Source: Sclerotinia nivalis (Eukaryota > Ascomycota > Leotiomycetes > Helotiales > Sclerotiniaceae). Taken from it: 64,000 nucleotides of DNA. The position numbers were made by a program, and so were the translations under genes. The DNA is taken from NCBI GenBank assembly GCA_029531795.1, contig JAPEIS010000002.1, positions 1,984,001 to 2,048,000 on the forward strand, read 5' to 3'. Every line of letters begins with the position of its first letter. Position 1 is the first letter of the stretch. Of the stretch, positions 1 to 13,500 are shown piece by piece. The notes below the pieces were generated by a model, which was not told where the DNA came from, did no database searches, and was given only the letters and a program-made list of their open reading frames with translations.

Positions 1-2
1 TC

Positions 3-83
3 TGGACTCCCTTGCTCGTGGAGAAAGACAACGACACGGAGTACACACTCGGTCATCTCCAACATGCCAGCAACGTTAATTGA
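3..83 (+). CDS. Possible 3' end of a coding sequence entering from the left edge
   Basis: Frame 3 is open from the window edge to a TGA at 81-83 and reads as a hydrophilic, ordinary-looking peptide (starting WTPLLVEKDNDTEY). The other two forward frames are less protein-like, although frame 1 is also open for 60 codons. There is too little sequence to name a family. It may equally be a chance open frame. Confidence 0.2.
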   Translation, partial: WTPLLVEKDNDTEYTLGHLQHASNVN

Positions 84-1620
84 TCCATCAAACCCAAACC
101 ATTTCAACCCTCTCTGCAAAATCCGACTACTAACCCACAATACTCTCCACCTACCACTGAAGAAAAGTATTCACGATGGGTGATCATTCGTCTTGAAAGA
201 ACCACATACACCCAGCCCGGACCTCAAGCTTTGTTTCACCATGATCTGTCAATTGCAACCATGCACACAGAAGAAAATCTCCACAGCCCACAACCAATTT
301 TTCATATTCACCGTTCGTTTCCATAGTGATTATGGGCTTCAAATTTTGAGACGTGCAACAAAAACTTGCAAAATAATAAGGCTTTTACCATCTGGATTTT
401 TGGGAGACCTCCTATTTCGGCTCTCCCGTTTAATTGTGGAGGCACAATGATCCACAGAACTGGGCTTGATCGGTGAAAGAAAAGAGAAGAAGGGGAAGGT
501 CCAAACTTTTTTTTGCCCGCTGGTTAAAGAAAAATTTCATCTGAAGTTGGCACCGAACCGGGGAATACATAAATTTTTTCCCCTGAGTCATTAGACTTCA
601 AGGTGTCTTTCATGATCCAATCGGAATATTTTGTCACGCCATGCAGACGCTTTTTCTCTCGGTAGAATGCTTAGTACGCAAAACATCAGACTTCTAGAAT
701 ACTAGAAAAGTATAAATCGAGGGTACATGCGGTATATGAGTGGAGTACAAATCAGACTTGGGTGCGACGGGAAGTCCAAAAAATTCTTTTGAAAATTTCT
801 CCTACTAATTTAGTATCATCTGGAACTTGAAGCTTGGAAGATCTGAGAAAAATTGACGGGTGGATACTTAAGAGTGTGTGGATCCCATCGAGACTCAAGT
901 GAATTTGTCTGCAAACCTCCCAGTTCCCAGTGATTTTTCCACTCTTAATGTTGATGAGGCGAGGCATGAAACTTGAAAGTGGTGAAGGATTTGACAAAAG
1001 AAGGTTTATTGTTATGTAATAGGTATTGAATGTGATCAAATGGGATTTTAGATGGACTTCCGAGTTTCATTGGATGATTGAGAGATCGGTCTGGAATCGT
1101 GGAAAGAGACGAAGGAAGACGGAGGTTCGTTGTTCCAGTTTCTGGTCGGATTGTGATTTTTCTTACTCGATGATATCACATGGTTGTGCGGCTATTGTGT
1201 CACATCAGACCGGATCTGGAAACTGTTTCCCGATTTTTGAAATTTGAAATTTCTGGCTGGAAATGTTGATGAAGGTTCCCGGTGTATCACGGTAAGTGGA
1301 AAATTCTACCATGTTGTCGTTATTTTCGCATGCATTACATGAAGTCAGAGACCCGACATAAAGGATGAAATTTGAAGGCATCGAGCACATGACTCTCTCC
1401 GAGGAGAAAGCAAATGTTGAACGCCACACTCTGTGGGTTACGACGGTTTCAATTGTATCATTTCTCCGCATGTGTAGAAATTGATTGCACCATGAGGATA
1501 ATATCATGCGTAATTCCATGATGGTTCGTTGTTGATGGCTAGAAGCATACAGTGTTGCGAATCATCCTGACAACAGAGACACTAGAAAGTCAAAAATCGG
1601 AGTGGGCCGAACTCGAACTA

Positions 1621-1640
1621 TGATTGATTGATTGATTGAT
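1621..1640. repeat. Tetranucleotide microsatellite (TGAT)5
   Basis: Five perfect tandem copies of TGAT lie in non-coding sequence. Confidence 0.9.
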
Positions 1641-2603
1641 GAAATTCTCGGTTTTTATCGACTAATAACCTAAGCATGTGTTAAAACTTAAGTGATTTGA
1701 ATGATCTTCTAGATTCTCCATATTTTATTTGATGGCGTGAGCTTTGAGCCCTATGGCCTGAGAGAGTATGGGTGATCATTGTAGACTGGTTGCATTTTGT
1801 CCTAAGAATATTACGAAGTCCACATTAAAAAAGTCCCTATCATCATCATGACATGATATCACCATCGTGTTCTTCGTGTTGTGACTGTTGTCATGGTACT
1901 AAATTGGTTTTTCGGAATTGGCCACGAATATCAGAAAGTAAGGAAGGATAGCTCCGTTGAACGAACACGACGTTCCCGGGTTGATTTATCGTGTTCGTGG
2001 AGGTTGTCATCCACCAATACCTAACTACCTAAGCACTACAATTCGAGGCACTTGTTCATCTCTAGCGTAACATCTTTCCATCCATCAGAATCTCTTGGCA
2101 TGAGATCCCTCAATGATCTTAAAAGTAACCCTTGTGTTTCCATCATTGTGCCTGGAAAAGTCGCAATATGGTATAATTGGTGAGGAAGTATGATTGGAAA
2201 GTAATCAATGACAACATCACTATGATATTAGGTAGGTAGCCAGCTACTCGGTTGCTTGATGCTCAAGGATCAAAGACCTGAGTTTTCTACTAGCAACAGT
2301 AGTATGCAAGCCAAAAAAAGAAAAAAGGAGGATGAACTTGCTGACGTGCTTCAACCATACAGGCACGCACATCAACCAGTCATCACCCAAATTCCTCATC
2401 AGCTGTTTGAATGACTGGCTTAAAAAAACTTTGACGTTGAATGTACCTGATCCACAGGGCGTACCCCAGAAGAAGCTAAACGTAATTTTCAACAAGGAAG
2501 CTGTTAAGAACGCCTAACTACTCCGTAAAATGGAAATTTAAATCTTCCCTACAAACAAACAGGAGGGAAAACAAAAAGGGTTGGAGCGTGTAAGTAAAGT
2601 TAC

Positions 2604-2627
2604 GGCATCGGCATCGGCATCGGCATC
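2604..2627. repeat. Hexanucleotide microsatellite (GGCATC)4
   Basis: Four perfect tandem copies of GGCATC lie in intergenic sequence. It is compositionally out of place in the AT-rich surroundings. Confidence 0.9.
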
Positions 2628-3080
2628 GGATATATCGGTACACAGTACCGTACACACTTCCCTCAATCCCTTGGTGTCTATATTCTCAGTTCTCCAGATA
2701 ATTTGAATCAACGCGGAGTAGATCTCAAATATAACCCTAAATGAGCTACTGAAAGCTTCACCGATGAATGTGAAATATAAGACCATAAGGTAAACTTAAT
2801 GCACTCATAGAAAGATTTTCTTCGTTACCAACCTAGTACTGGGTACTTACTATACGGTGTAGAATTCCAATTGTTCTAGTCCAACATTCCGACTCATGCG
2901 ATGTTTAACCGCTGAAACACAAACGCTGGACCAAACATAAAATAGATTTTCTCCCCATAATAATAAATTTAGTACGAGGGAGTGTGGCCAGGCACAACGT
3001 ACACAGACCCTCCAACAGACAAGGATTAAATGAATTTTCCCATGTGAGGGGCATCGGGGTTTGAATTTTTTATTATTTTT

Positions 3081-3102
3081 GGGGGGGGGGGGAAGGGGGG
3101 GG
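3081..3102 (+). repeat. Poly-G tract: 12 G, AA, 8 G
   Basis: A run of twelve G is separated by AA from a run of eight G, directly after a T-rich stretch. Its length may be uncertain because such homopolymers are error-prone in assemblies. Confidence 0.85.
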
Positions 3103-3746
3103 ATGAGTAACCAGGGAAAAATTCAATCACGGACTTCAAATTTTGGTTCACTAGAAATCCCTCTGACACATAAAATTCCTTTAGAGGTAAGGAGAAGATG
3201 AACATGGGTAAGATATTAGAATAGTGTAACTTTGCTAAGTGCAATGATATCAAGCTCTGGCAGATAGATACCTTGAATATCTAGTATATCAAAGTATGCG
3301 CATTTTTATATAGCTCAAATCCTTTCCGCCTCCTCCAACAAGGTGTTTGATATCAAATATAATATTCCATTCACCATCTCATCCCACACAAATTATATAC
3401 CTACCTACCTATACAACACAATCTCATCTACTCATTCTAACAAAGAGAATTAATTAAATTATATCAAGTATACTTATATACTTAAAATACTTTATTACAT
3501 CATCTTCTTTTTTCTCATAACGTTCACGCTACCCAAAAAAAAAAAAAGATTTCCGACTCTCTTTCACCTTCTACCTATTACTCTTAATCCCCATCTACTT
3601 TTTGAACGATCTCTTCCAACTTGACAATCTCCAACACGAATGAAAGTTTAATACTAGAAGCAGTTTTTAATACTGTTGTGCAGAAAAGCAGGTCATTGAA
3701 AAAAAAGTTTATTTTCCCTGTCAAAGACGCCACCAAAAACCCCACC

Positions 3747-5240
3747 ATGCCGGCAACTACTATGCAGCACGTCACTTCCTTCTTTCGATCTCATTCGCAT
3801 CCATTTGACCTACCAACTGAAGGAAAGAAAGGTCCAAGAAGGAATTCAAACAGTAGACCATCCTTAAAAAGTCGTACACCATCTTCAGCAGCCTCTTCTA
3901 TCACAGAAGATAAAGGAACAAAGATGCCTGATCTTTCCCTTCCTCACAAACGTATCTCAATACCTGGTCTTCATTCGCCAAAGACACCTTCGAGAACAGT
4001 TCCTATATATCATGGCGCAACTCTTGATTGTGCCATTGAGTCACCACCGTTAGTTCTTTATGGTTCTACAGTTTCGAGTACCGGCGCATTACTGTCTGGA
4101 CAATTAAAATTACATATTCACGATGAGAAGTTTGCAATTGAGTCATTCAAGATGCGATTGGCATTGGAGGTTACGCAAAAGAAGCCATTTCATGCGCATT
4201 GCCATGAATGTGCTCATCAATCAAATGATTTAACTACCTGGAATTTCCTTCAAGGTCCAGCTACTCTTCGAAAAGGTACATATTAGTGCATTGCATTTTC
4301 CCCTATTTTGTTTTCAAGATTCTAACTCAAATTTCCAGGCGAACATGACTTCCCATTTAGCTTTCTCCTTCCCGGACATCTACCGGCGAGCATGAAGAGT
4401 TCATTGTCCAATATCGAATATGTTCTCAAGGCTACACTTGTACCAAAGACTGGCGAGCCGATGAAACTCTCACACGTTCTCAATATTAAGCGTGCTATTA
4501 TTCCTTCCGATATACCTCGCAGTTCGATGCGAATCTTTCCACCAACGAATTTGACAGCCAATGCCCAACTTCCTGCCGTTATCTACCCAATTGGTGAATC
4601 GAACATATCAATGCGCATGGATGGTGTTGTGAATCGGAATGCAGATGCAAAGACACAAAATCATTGGAAGTTGAAACGTTTGACATGGCGTTTGGATGAA
4701 ACACACCGAGTTATCTCACCAGCATGTCCCAAACATGCCGCAAAAGTGACAAAGGAGGGAGAGAGCAAGAAAGGTGCCGCTCACCAAGATTGCCGTACCT
4801 TAGCTACTGAGGAGATCAAATCTGGATGGAAATCAAATTACGATACAGCTGATGGAGCCATTGAGATCGAATTTCCAATCTCTATTCGTCCCGATGTAAA
4901 ACCAATTTGCGACATGAAAGCTGAGGATGGTACCGAAGTCTTCCATACTCTTATCGTTGAGATGATTGTTTCCGAAGAATTCGCGCCTATCAAAAAACCA
5001 ACACAAGTAACACCAACTGGAGGAGCAAGAGTATTGAGAATGCATTTCAAAATGACGGTCACCGAGAGATCAGGTTTGGGTATCTCATGGGATGAGGAAC
5101 AACCACCTTTGTATGAGAATGTTCCTGCTAGCCCTCCAACTTATGTCAACCCGGAAGCCTATGATGGACCCCCAATTCCTGATTATGAAGATCTATCAGC
5201 ATTGGATGGTGGAAATGGAAATGGAACTGGAGCTCATTAA
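3747..5240 (+). CDS. Arrestin-related trafficking adaptor (alpha-arrestin), two exons
   Basis: Alpha-arrestins recruit Rsp5/NEDD4-type ubiquitin ligases to plasma-membrane transporters and trigger their endocytosis. Exons are 3747-4275 and 4339-5240, with a 63-bp intron (GTACAT...TTCCAG). Splicing joins the frames exactly and restores the conserved segment around GEHDFPFSFLLPGHLPAS, the hallmark of the arrestin N domain. The frame is open upstream to 3621, but the first in-frame ATG is 3747, in a good CACCATG context. The product is about 476 aa. The first 90 or so residues are basic and Ser/Pro-rich, followed by the arrestin fold. The C-terminus carries PPLY and PPTY, which are PPxY motifs for WW domains of the ligase, then a Gly/Asn-rich end. 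The exact orthologue (Rod1/Art4, Aly or Rim8 type) cannot be settled by eye. Confidence 0.88.
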
Positions 5241-7099
5241 TACGGCATTTATTTCATTCATCATGAATAATTGTGAACATCGGCGTTTGGGGATAGATTC
5301 ATATGCATACTGAGTATAGCATTAGCTTACTTACAGGAAAAGGGGATTTGACTTGCTTTGGCAAAAGGCGCTTGATGGATATACCCCCTAAACCACGGAC
5401 GGATTTTCTTCATTTGTATGTTATGGTCTTGAAAAGGATGAATGGGATGGGGGATGGAATGGAAAAAAGGAAAAAATGGAGTTTAGTGAAGAGGATCAGA
5501 GATCTGATGATATTTCCCCTTTTGTATGGAAAAGATCTAGATCAAAGTAGATTTATTTTAGTATTGAATACTGAAATACTATTATTAATATTACTTTAAT
5601 AGCTAGTTAATTGAAATGAACAAAAGTTCCAAAATTCATTTTGTAGCATTGGGATGTACTGTGAGTCTATACACACTTCAAGTTCCTCCTCAATACATAC
5701 ATACTTGAATGCTATAATATATTGAAAACCCGGCCTTAATCCAGCTATAAGACAATGATATGTTCTATTATACTAAAGGTGCGGAGTCGAAAAGCGTTTC
5801 TCAAACCGCCCGCGTGACCCAAAAAGCAATCACAGCCAAGGATTTCGCATAGGTCTCGGAGGAGGTTGATCGAATAATAATAAATAATATAATAATAATA
5901 CTATAATATTATTTATTATAATAGTGGAAGACTTAGTCGTATTTAGCTTAGGAGTGATCGAATATATGAACAATAGAATATTGAAGTCAGAATTGTATAT
6001 ATATTGAATATTGAATTTTTATCTACTTACTTTTTCGAAGAATTCTTTGAAGAAGATCTTCGTATTTATAGATTTTAATGAGATTCTATACTATTCTATA
6101 ATTATAAATAAGATCAATTTAAATTGAATCTTATAGAATCATTTTATATAATAAAAGGAAATAATAACCAATAGTATTCAATCTGAGAATAAGAAAATTC
6201 TATATGCTTCCATTCCATTCTATTCCATTATAAATCATTCTGATATGATATATGATCGAAATTTTATATAATAATAGAATTTAATAATATAAAATCATAT
6301 TATTAATATATCACGTGATCATATAACCATTGGTTCGGTAAATATTATTAAGTGATTTAATAACTTATTAGGAATTCTCACAGTAATAAGAAAGGGTTAG
6401 AATAGAATATGAAATGTCCAGGATTAGATCCTTGAATTCAAATAGCTTTGTATTTTTGTATTATCGAATATCTAAGAAATCGAAATATAAAGTGATCGGA
6501 TATTTAAGATCGATCGTTCGGAGTTTCATTACAGATCTGATTTGTACTTGTTGTAATGCAATGCTTTCTGCTAGAAAATCGGCATCGCGAAATATATTGA
6601 TTGTTGAAAAGGTTCTCTATACTGAAAGTATACCTCTTACTACGAGATTAATCATTCTATCGACTTTCGAGATATAGCCATTGAGCTATATTGAAACTAT
6701 AGTTCCGTATAGAGTAGCTTCTAAATAGTTAGATCGAAAACGGTCTGTATATCAGACTTTTGATTTATATAGGGTTGAAGATAATACACAAATAATTACA
6801 ATTTTGCAAAGGGAGGATACAAAAGAGCCATCCTTGATCCGGATTAAACTATATATATAATAAGCTATTCGATATACTTTCATTATCTTTTCAAAGATAT
6901 ATCTTTTGAAAAAGAAGATACAATCAAAATATACACCGAGCTATCTAAATACTGGCTATTAAATCTCGTCCCCGATACAGAATATAAATCGGATAGTAAG
7001 ATTTGGATTCATTATAATAGAAAATATATATACTTCCTTTTTCCTTGAAAGGTATATCATCTTCAGTTTCTCAAAAGCGAAAGTAATCATATTTTATTC
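5241..7099. other. Arrestin 3' flank and AT-rich decayed sequence, no gene seen
   Basis: After the arrestin stop codon composition falls steadily. From about 5870 the sequence is strongly AT-rich, with many TATA/ATTA stretches and stops in all frames, as expected for RIP-mutated repeat DNA. The minus strand at 6800-7100 may be the distal, heavily decayed part of the LINE relic at 7100-7690. I cannot identify other elements. Confidence 0.5.
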
Positions 7100-7690
7100 T
7101 TTCTATTGAAGGATATTAATGATATCCCGATAAAACAATTGAATATTGTTTCGAACCTTTTTTGAAATTTGATATAAGCAGATATCGTTGGTGTATCCGA
7201 AGCGAAGTATAGTATTCTGGTTTAGGAGTTCGGCTAAATATAGAACATAAAGAATTGAAAATAAAGGAGATCTTTGAAGAGTACTGTATTATATTTGCCT
7301 TCTTTCTATAGTGATATCCTCAAGTCTAACCTGTATTTCTCGTTCGGTCAGAAAGGATCTAATCAGCTTAAGTAATCCGATTGGCCAACCCTGTTTATAC
7401 ATTCTATCCAAAAGTCTTTCAGGTAATAAAGCATCGAAGGCCTTTTGAACATTCATTATAACTATAGTAACTTCCATCTTTTTCCCGAAAGCTGTTTCTA
7501 CATCATAAATAAAAGCTGTTGCCAAATCCATAACTGATCTTTTTGGAAGGGCTCCACCATGTTGAGAACTCATTATCCCAGAGGAAACTACAGTCCAGGC
7601 TATCCATCTTGCAACAGTCCTTTCCAGGCCTTTTGCAATACAGAAGATCAATGCGATTGGTCTCCAGACGTGCACGTGGTGAACTCACCG
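7100..7690 (-). pseudogene. Non-LTR retrotransposon (Tad-like LINE) reverse transcriptase relic
   Basis: The minus strand encodes a recognisable stretch of LINE reverse transcriptase. It starts with RPIAL..., passes through LPKRSVMDLATAFIYDVE and VQKAFDALLPERLL, and continues in a shifted frame (about 7285-7140) as SPLFSILYVLYLAELL, then FGYTND. The catalytic box at 7184-7195 reads YTND where active enzymes have YADD; both changes can come from G-to-A transitions. No endonuclease, RNase H or poly-A tail was identified, so this is a truncated, RIP-eroded copy. The Tad-like label rests on remembered similarity to fungal LINEs. Confidence 0.6.
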
Positions 7691-8773
7691 AAACTCTCTG
7701 ATTAAAGCAAGTATGCGCCTTGAAGAGCAGCTGAAGTAGACTACTTATATGAAGAGGTCTGTTTTGCTTTTATTCCTCTTCGAGACTCATCAGCCTGGCG
7801 ATCAATTTATCCAACCTTGTTAACCAATGCCTAAACGTTGATCACTGCCAATTGTGTAGAACATGTTGCATATCAATGGCGACCATGCATCGAGCTCGAT
7901 CTCACTCAAGCTGTCAGATATACAACAATCTTGAGTTCCCTACACGGCTAAATTATTTGCCCATATTTGTCAACCATAAATCTGCCGAAAATCATGGTGC
8001 CACCAAGCATCTTCAGATGGTCCAGAAGTTTAGACGAAAATAAGATGTTTCTTCAAAACGAAGGTTCCAGGGTAATTCTAAGTGCGTCAGGGTACAGTGG
8101 ACAAGAGGACTGGCGTGCCCGTGGCTGGCTTAAGAAGATGGCAATCATAATAAAGGTAAGGGGTTTGTCAACTAGCTCGACTTTGCAATAATGGTAGTGC
8201 TCTCTCCGCCGTATTCATACCGAGAAACATTTCCCTTGCACGTAGACAGTATCATATAATCTGAAATGCCAATTGTGAGGTATGGCACGCACCTTGCAGA
8301 TTCAAGTGACGTGGCCGGCAATGAATGAATCAAAAGATACATCAGTGTTTACAGCTGTTTGTCATTTGAGGGGACATATTTTTGAAAAATCTCTGCGATG
8401 GAGTGAGAATTTCCATCTTAAATGGAGCCAAACACAGGATTGATAGTATACTTTCCATTATCCCACCGCGGGTGAGTGATTCGATTGTGTATAGTTTTTG
8501 AGACACACCCCTAAGGAACTTCAAAATCCTTCTATACGAATTTTCGAATTCTTTTTGGAAAACCCTTAAATTTATATAGGAAGGATATCATATTCGTGGC
8601 TTTATTAAATAAGTATAAAAAAACGAGACTCTCAATATTTGAAGAATATTAAACATGAGAAGAATTCTAAATCTGATTCGATAAAAATAAGATTATCGTT
8701 ACTTCGAACTATTAATAAATGATTTATATAATTAATTCAATCAATAATCAAATAATCATTATCTTATACTGGA
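7691..8773. other. Unassigned sequence of mixed composition
   Basis: About 7700-8340 has near-genic composition but only short, motif-free open frames. After about 8530 it becomes strongly AT-rich. It may be remnants of older insertions. I find no LTR, TIR or RNA gene. Confidence 0.4.
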
Positions 8774-9016
8774 TGTAACGATGGTCTTAATTCAAGGCAT
8801 AATAGAATGAATCAATTAATCTATACTAGAGAATAACAAACTATCGTACAAAAGATAATGAAGTTGAGCCTTTTATAGTCCCCTTAAAGAGGATCAAAAT
8901 CTAAGCGAATACAGGGTGAAATAAATGCAAGACAACCTAAGGCATTTTGGTCCCTTCGGAAGGGACCAAAGAACAAAATAAAGAATGACCTAAGGCATTA
9001 ATACAGGATCGTCACA
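8774..9016 (-). repeat. Solo LTR of retrotransposon family A, inverted
   Basis: This 243-bp block is the reverse complement of the 255-bp LTRs of element A (41650-41904 and 49103-49357). It shares the characteristic TTTTGGTCCC...GGGACCAAA inverted motif and the CACCCTGTATTCGCTTA block. It begins TGTAACGAT and ends ATCGTCACA, and is flanked by a perfect 5-bp duplication, CTGGA (8769-8773 and 9017-9021). A solo LTR remains when the two LTRs of a full element recombine. Confidence 0.88.
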
Positions 9017-9050
9017 CTGGATATATCAAGTCATTATTTCACTTTGAATC

Positions 9051-9263
9051 TGTCACGGGGTCCCCGTATATGGTATACGGAGACCGCTCGGGTTCCGACC
9101 CATAGGAGTCGGACCTTGGATAAGTGTAGGTTAGCCTCGGTCGGGGCTAGCGTTATACATAAATGTATTTAAGGAATCGTTTCTTTTATAGAAACGTAAC
9201 TCTTCGAGTTATGTTTTATTAATAAAAGTGATTCCTATTGTTCTATCTGTTGTCTTTGTGATA
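9051..9263 (+). repeat. 5' LTR of element D
   Basis: 213 bp, beginning TGTCACGGGG and ending TTTGTGATA. It aligns without gaps to the 3' LTR. A TATAAAT-like stretch lies in its middle. Confidence 0.92.
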
Positions 9264-9298
9264 CTACATAGTTTCTATCTATTTGTATCGACACTTTT

Positions 9299-10576
9299 AT
9301 GATATCGTTCTGTCCGTATTCGTCTAGCCAGTCCAGCTCCCTTGAAGAATTTGCTACTGTTGTAACCAACGATATCGCGATCTGGTATCATTATCTCATC
9401 TCCCTTTACGATTATAATATAAGAGTGGAGGCAGAGGTAACCGATCTGCAATCTGCAGTTCAAAAGCTTATTCTCGATCTGCAAGTCGAGAAAACCGTAT
9501 TCATACGATGGAAGGAGGAGAACGATGGGTTGATTGTCCATCTGATTCAATTTCATTCCGTCCCTGTCGCCCTGCCTATTTCAACCGACTCCTCGCCCCT
9601 GATACCCGTTACGATTCCGGTCGCTGCTTCTGTTCTATCGAAGTCTCAATTGAGTGAGAAGGTATCTAACCCTGTACTATTTGATAAAACGAAAATCGAT
9701 CTTGATCGATTTGTCGATCAAATATAGAATAAAATGTATGCCAATTTCGACCGCTTTACTTCCCCACATTCCCGCTTGACTTATGTAACTGGAAGATTAA
9801 CTGGATCTGCTACCATGCAAATTCGATTATATAATATCAAAGGGCAATTTGTTAAACTTGTTGATTATGAGGATCTATTGTAAATATTGGAAAGAGCTTA
9901 TGGAAACTAAAACAAGCAAACCAAGGCCCGAAAATTCTTGATCAATCTGAAACAAAGGAATCAATTGTTTCATATCTTCTATACTGAGTTTCAGAGATTA
10001 GTATTGGAAGCCGGGATAGCCGACGATAATAGTACCCTGATTATCCTGTTAGAATAAGCTCTATTGAATGAATTGAAGAACCAGATTGTTATTGTTGAAT
10101 TATCTACAAATAGCACTGATGTATTCGCTGCTTTCGTATAGACATTGGAGAATCGCTATCTGTATCTGATGGGACCGATCGGTTCTGATTGCAACCCAAT
10201 CGTCCCGTTGCTCCGTACTACAATTCAAAACCTGAATCCTATTAACCATACCCTTGCTCCGTCCCCGAATGCTATTACCCGATCTGTTGTTCCTGTTACG
10301 ATTATATTTGCTGAAAACTCAATGGATCTCAGTTCCCAAAGATATACTAATAGATATGAACAAAGGGAATGCTTTCATTATGGATCGATCGATCATCGTA
10401 TAAAAGATTGTTCGTTCCCAGATAATCATTCTATACAAGCTAAAGCTAGCCTTACCAGTCCTGCCCTATTATCCCCTGTTCCGTCTTCCGCCCAGATTCA
10501 ACTATATATTATATCACTGTACAGTCTATCCCTTCCCGGTTCCCCGAGTTCGGGAAATAAAGCCCACCTGATATAA
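9299..10576 (+). pseudogene. gag of element D, broken by internal stops
   Basis: The frame starting at ATG 9299 runs to a stop at 10574-10576 with several internal stops, so the original capsid-like protein was about 425 aa. The N-terminal part has a coiled-coil-like stretch around 9420-9520. A zinc knuckle follows near 10372, reading CFHYGSIDHRIKDC: a CCHC motif in which the second Cys has become Tyr, as a G-to-A transition would cause. Pol follows in the -1 frame relative to gag, the usual Ty3/Gypsy arrangement. Confidence 0.8.
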
Positions 10577-10596
10577 ATCGTTGTCAAACGAAAGCT

Positions 10597-13500
10597 TTGT
10601 GTATATTACGTTTGTCCATTATTGTAACTCAAAACTTATCTTTCGTTGAAAAAACAAGCAATCGAGCAAATCTGATGATATTGTTTGTTATTATCCTATC
10701 GATGTCTGATCGATCCTGTTTCACTTATACTATGGTGAATAGCAGATACAAAGGATATACTTTCGCAAACCGAAGTTGAATGGAAACTACCAAGCTCCCA
10801 ATATACAAATTACCTGTCCCGTTCGAAGTCATTGGATTCGATGGAAAAATACTGCCTGAAAACCGAATGGATCATTATATTCTAATCGATCTACAAATCA
10901 ACAATCATTATAAGAAAAGATCGAAAATCTATATTATTGAATTAGCTTATTATCCGATTGTTTTGGGGTTGGTCTGGTTAAAGAAGTACGATCCTTATAT
11001 CGGATTCGCATCCAATACTTTTCGTTTTGATAGCGAGTTCTGTTGGAAGTTTTGTAATACGCTTGCGCAATTATCGAGTATCCGAGCCCTATTCGATATT
11101 CCTGTCAAAACCCGTTCTGTTTATCTACTATTTCGTTCTGAAGCGTTAAAGAAAAGAGATATAGCAAGCATTTCAATCCGAGCTTATTCGATGTACGCCC
11201 GTCGAGGCTACAAGATGTTCCAAGCTAGTATCGATTTGATAGATCGAATTCTAAAGGAAAAAGAAGATCCTGTTTTCGAAGACCTATTTGTTGAATTCCG
11301 TTCGTGGATCGATGTATTTTCTCCATGTAACATTGACAAACTACCTTCGCACCGCCCATACGATCATGATATCTGACTGCAAGATAGGGCTAAGCTATCG
11401 TTTGGAGCCTTGTATTCAATATCTTGGGATGAATTGAAAGCTTTGCAAGAATGGTTAAGGGAAAACCTAGCAAAAGGATTTATCCGATCGAGTTTCTTTG
11501 CTTCCGTTTCGCTTGTTTTATTTGTTAAGAAACCCAATGGTGATCTTCGATTCTGTGTAGACTATTGTGTGTTGAATAATTTGTTTGTGAAAGATTGATA
11601 TTTGTTGCCTTTAACCAAAGAGTTCTTGAATAATCTGAAAGGGATAAAGTATTTTACAAAAATAGATATCATCTTGGCCTTCAATAATATCCGAATCAAG
11701 GAAGGACAAGAATACCTAATTGCATTTCGTATCCGATTCGGCCTATTCGAAACTTTGGTTATATCGTTCGGGCTGATTGGAGTTCCAGCAACGTTTCAAC
11801 GATTTATCAACGATACTTTAAGAGAATATTTGAATATATTCTGTATTGTTTATTTAGATGATATTCTGATTTATAGTAAGATCTGTTCTGAATATATAAA
11901 GTATATACAAAAGGTATTAGACGCTTTACGGAAAGCCGGATTGTATATCAATCTATCGAAATGCGAATTCCTGAAATCTGAAACGAAATTCCTGGGCCTA
12001 ATTGTAGGCCGAGAGGGGATCCGAATGGATCTAATCAAGATTAAAACGATAATTGATTGAAAAACGCCGAAGAACTTGATGGATGTATAAATATTTATAA
12101 AATTTAGTAATTTCTATTGATATTTTATTCGCGATTTCTTTTCGATCATTCGCCCGATGGTAAATCTGATCAAGAAGGATATAGTCTTCTAATAAGATCC
12201 TGGTTATAAAAAATCGTTTTCGAATTTGAAAGCTGTATTTATAGTGGCACCTGTGTTAGCCTTTTTCGATTGGAAAAAGAATGTAATCCTAGAGACGGAT
12301 GTATTGGATTATGTATCTATTGAAGTCTTTTCCCAATATGATAATGATGGGATTCTGAAACTTGTTGTATACTTTTCAAAGAAGTATTCGATTGCAGAAT
12401 ATAACTATAAAATTTATAATAAAGAATTACTGGCAATTATCTGTTGTTTCGAAAAGTAACGATCCGAATTAGAAAGCGTTTTTTCCTTGATCAAGGTCAT
12501 TATAGATTATAAGAATCTGGAGTACTTTATAACAATAAAGTTATTGAATTGTTATTAAGTCTGTTGGTTTGAATTTCTGTTTCGTTTTAATTTCAAGATT
12601 ACGTATTATCCCGGAAAGCAAGGAGCGAAACCCGATGCTTTGATTAGGAGATCAAAGGATTTGTCTAAAGAAGAAGATGAATACCTTTTTTATTAAAATC
12701 AGATTATTCTGAAAACTGAAAATCTAGATACAGATTTGTTTTCTATTGTTAAATCAAAGAAGAAAGTTTGTTTCGCGATTACAATCTGTAGCCAAATCCG
12801 TACCGATACCCTGTCATCTATCTGCAATCCCGAACCATCTATCTGCGAATTTGGATTACCTATTTGTAAACCTGAATTACCTGCGATACCCGATAACTCA
12901 ATCCCTATTTAATTATTTGAATCTATATAATTGGAATCCTTTGAAGAACTGAAACCTTTGCTCGCTGAAACTTATTTGTTCGATTTGTTTCCGCTATCGA
13001 TCTTAAAGGCTTTAAAAAAGAATACTGCTAGATACTTGTATATTATGTTATCTGAATGTACTATAAACAATAACCTATTATATTATTGTAAAAAGCTTTA
13101 TATTCTTAACTACGATCCTTTGAAAACAAAGCTCCTCCGAATAATCCACGATTCCCTTGTTGCCGGATACTCGCATTGTATCTATACCTTCGAACTGTTT
13201 TCCCGAAACTACTATTGGTCTGGATATTACAATTACATCTCCTATTAGATGTACAATTGTTATAATTGCCATCGAGCCACCCCAAACCGTAAAAGACAAA
13301 AAGGAATCTTACACCCTCTCCCGATCCCGCAACAAACCTAGAGAAATATCTCAATCAATTTCATCACCCATCTTCCGAAAAGCTCTGAATACGATACGAT
13401 ATTTATTGTAATCGATCGATTGATCAAAATGAAGTATTTCCTACCCTGCCAAAGAACCTATAACTCCGAAGAAGTCTCCCATCTATTCCTGAAACATATA

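Larger units (their letters stand above)
84..3746. other. Long intergenic region with no supported gene
   Basis: Short open frames occur on both strands, but none has recognisable motifs, a convincing splice partner or coding-like composition. The region holds three simple repeats (listed separately), a homopolymer A run near 3535-3547 and C/T-rich stretches at 3480-3600 just upstream of the arrestin-like gene. Those stretches are typical of fungal core promoters. I see no RNA gene. Confidence 0.5.

Noticed and set aside
752..1519. Minus-strand open frames of 95 and 104 codons upstream of the arrestin gene
   Set aside because: No motifs, no splice signals linking them, and no coding-like composition.
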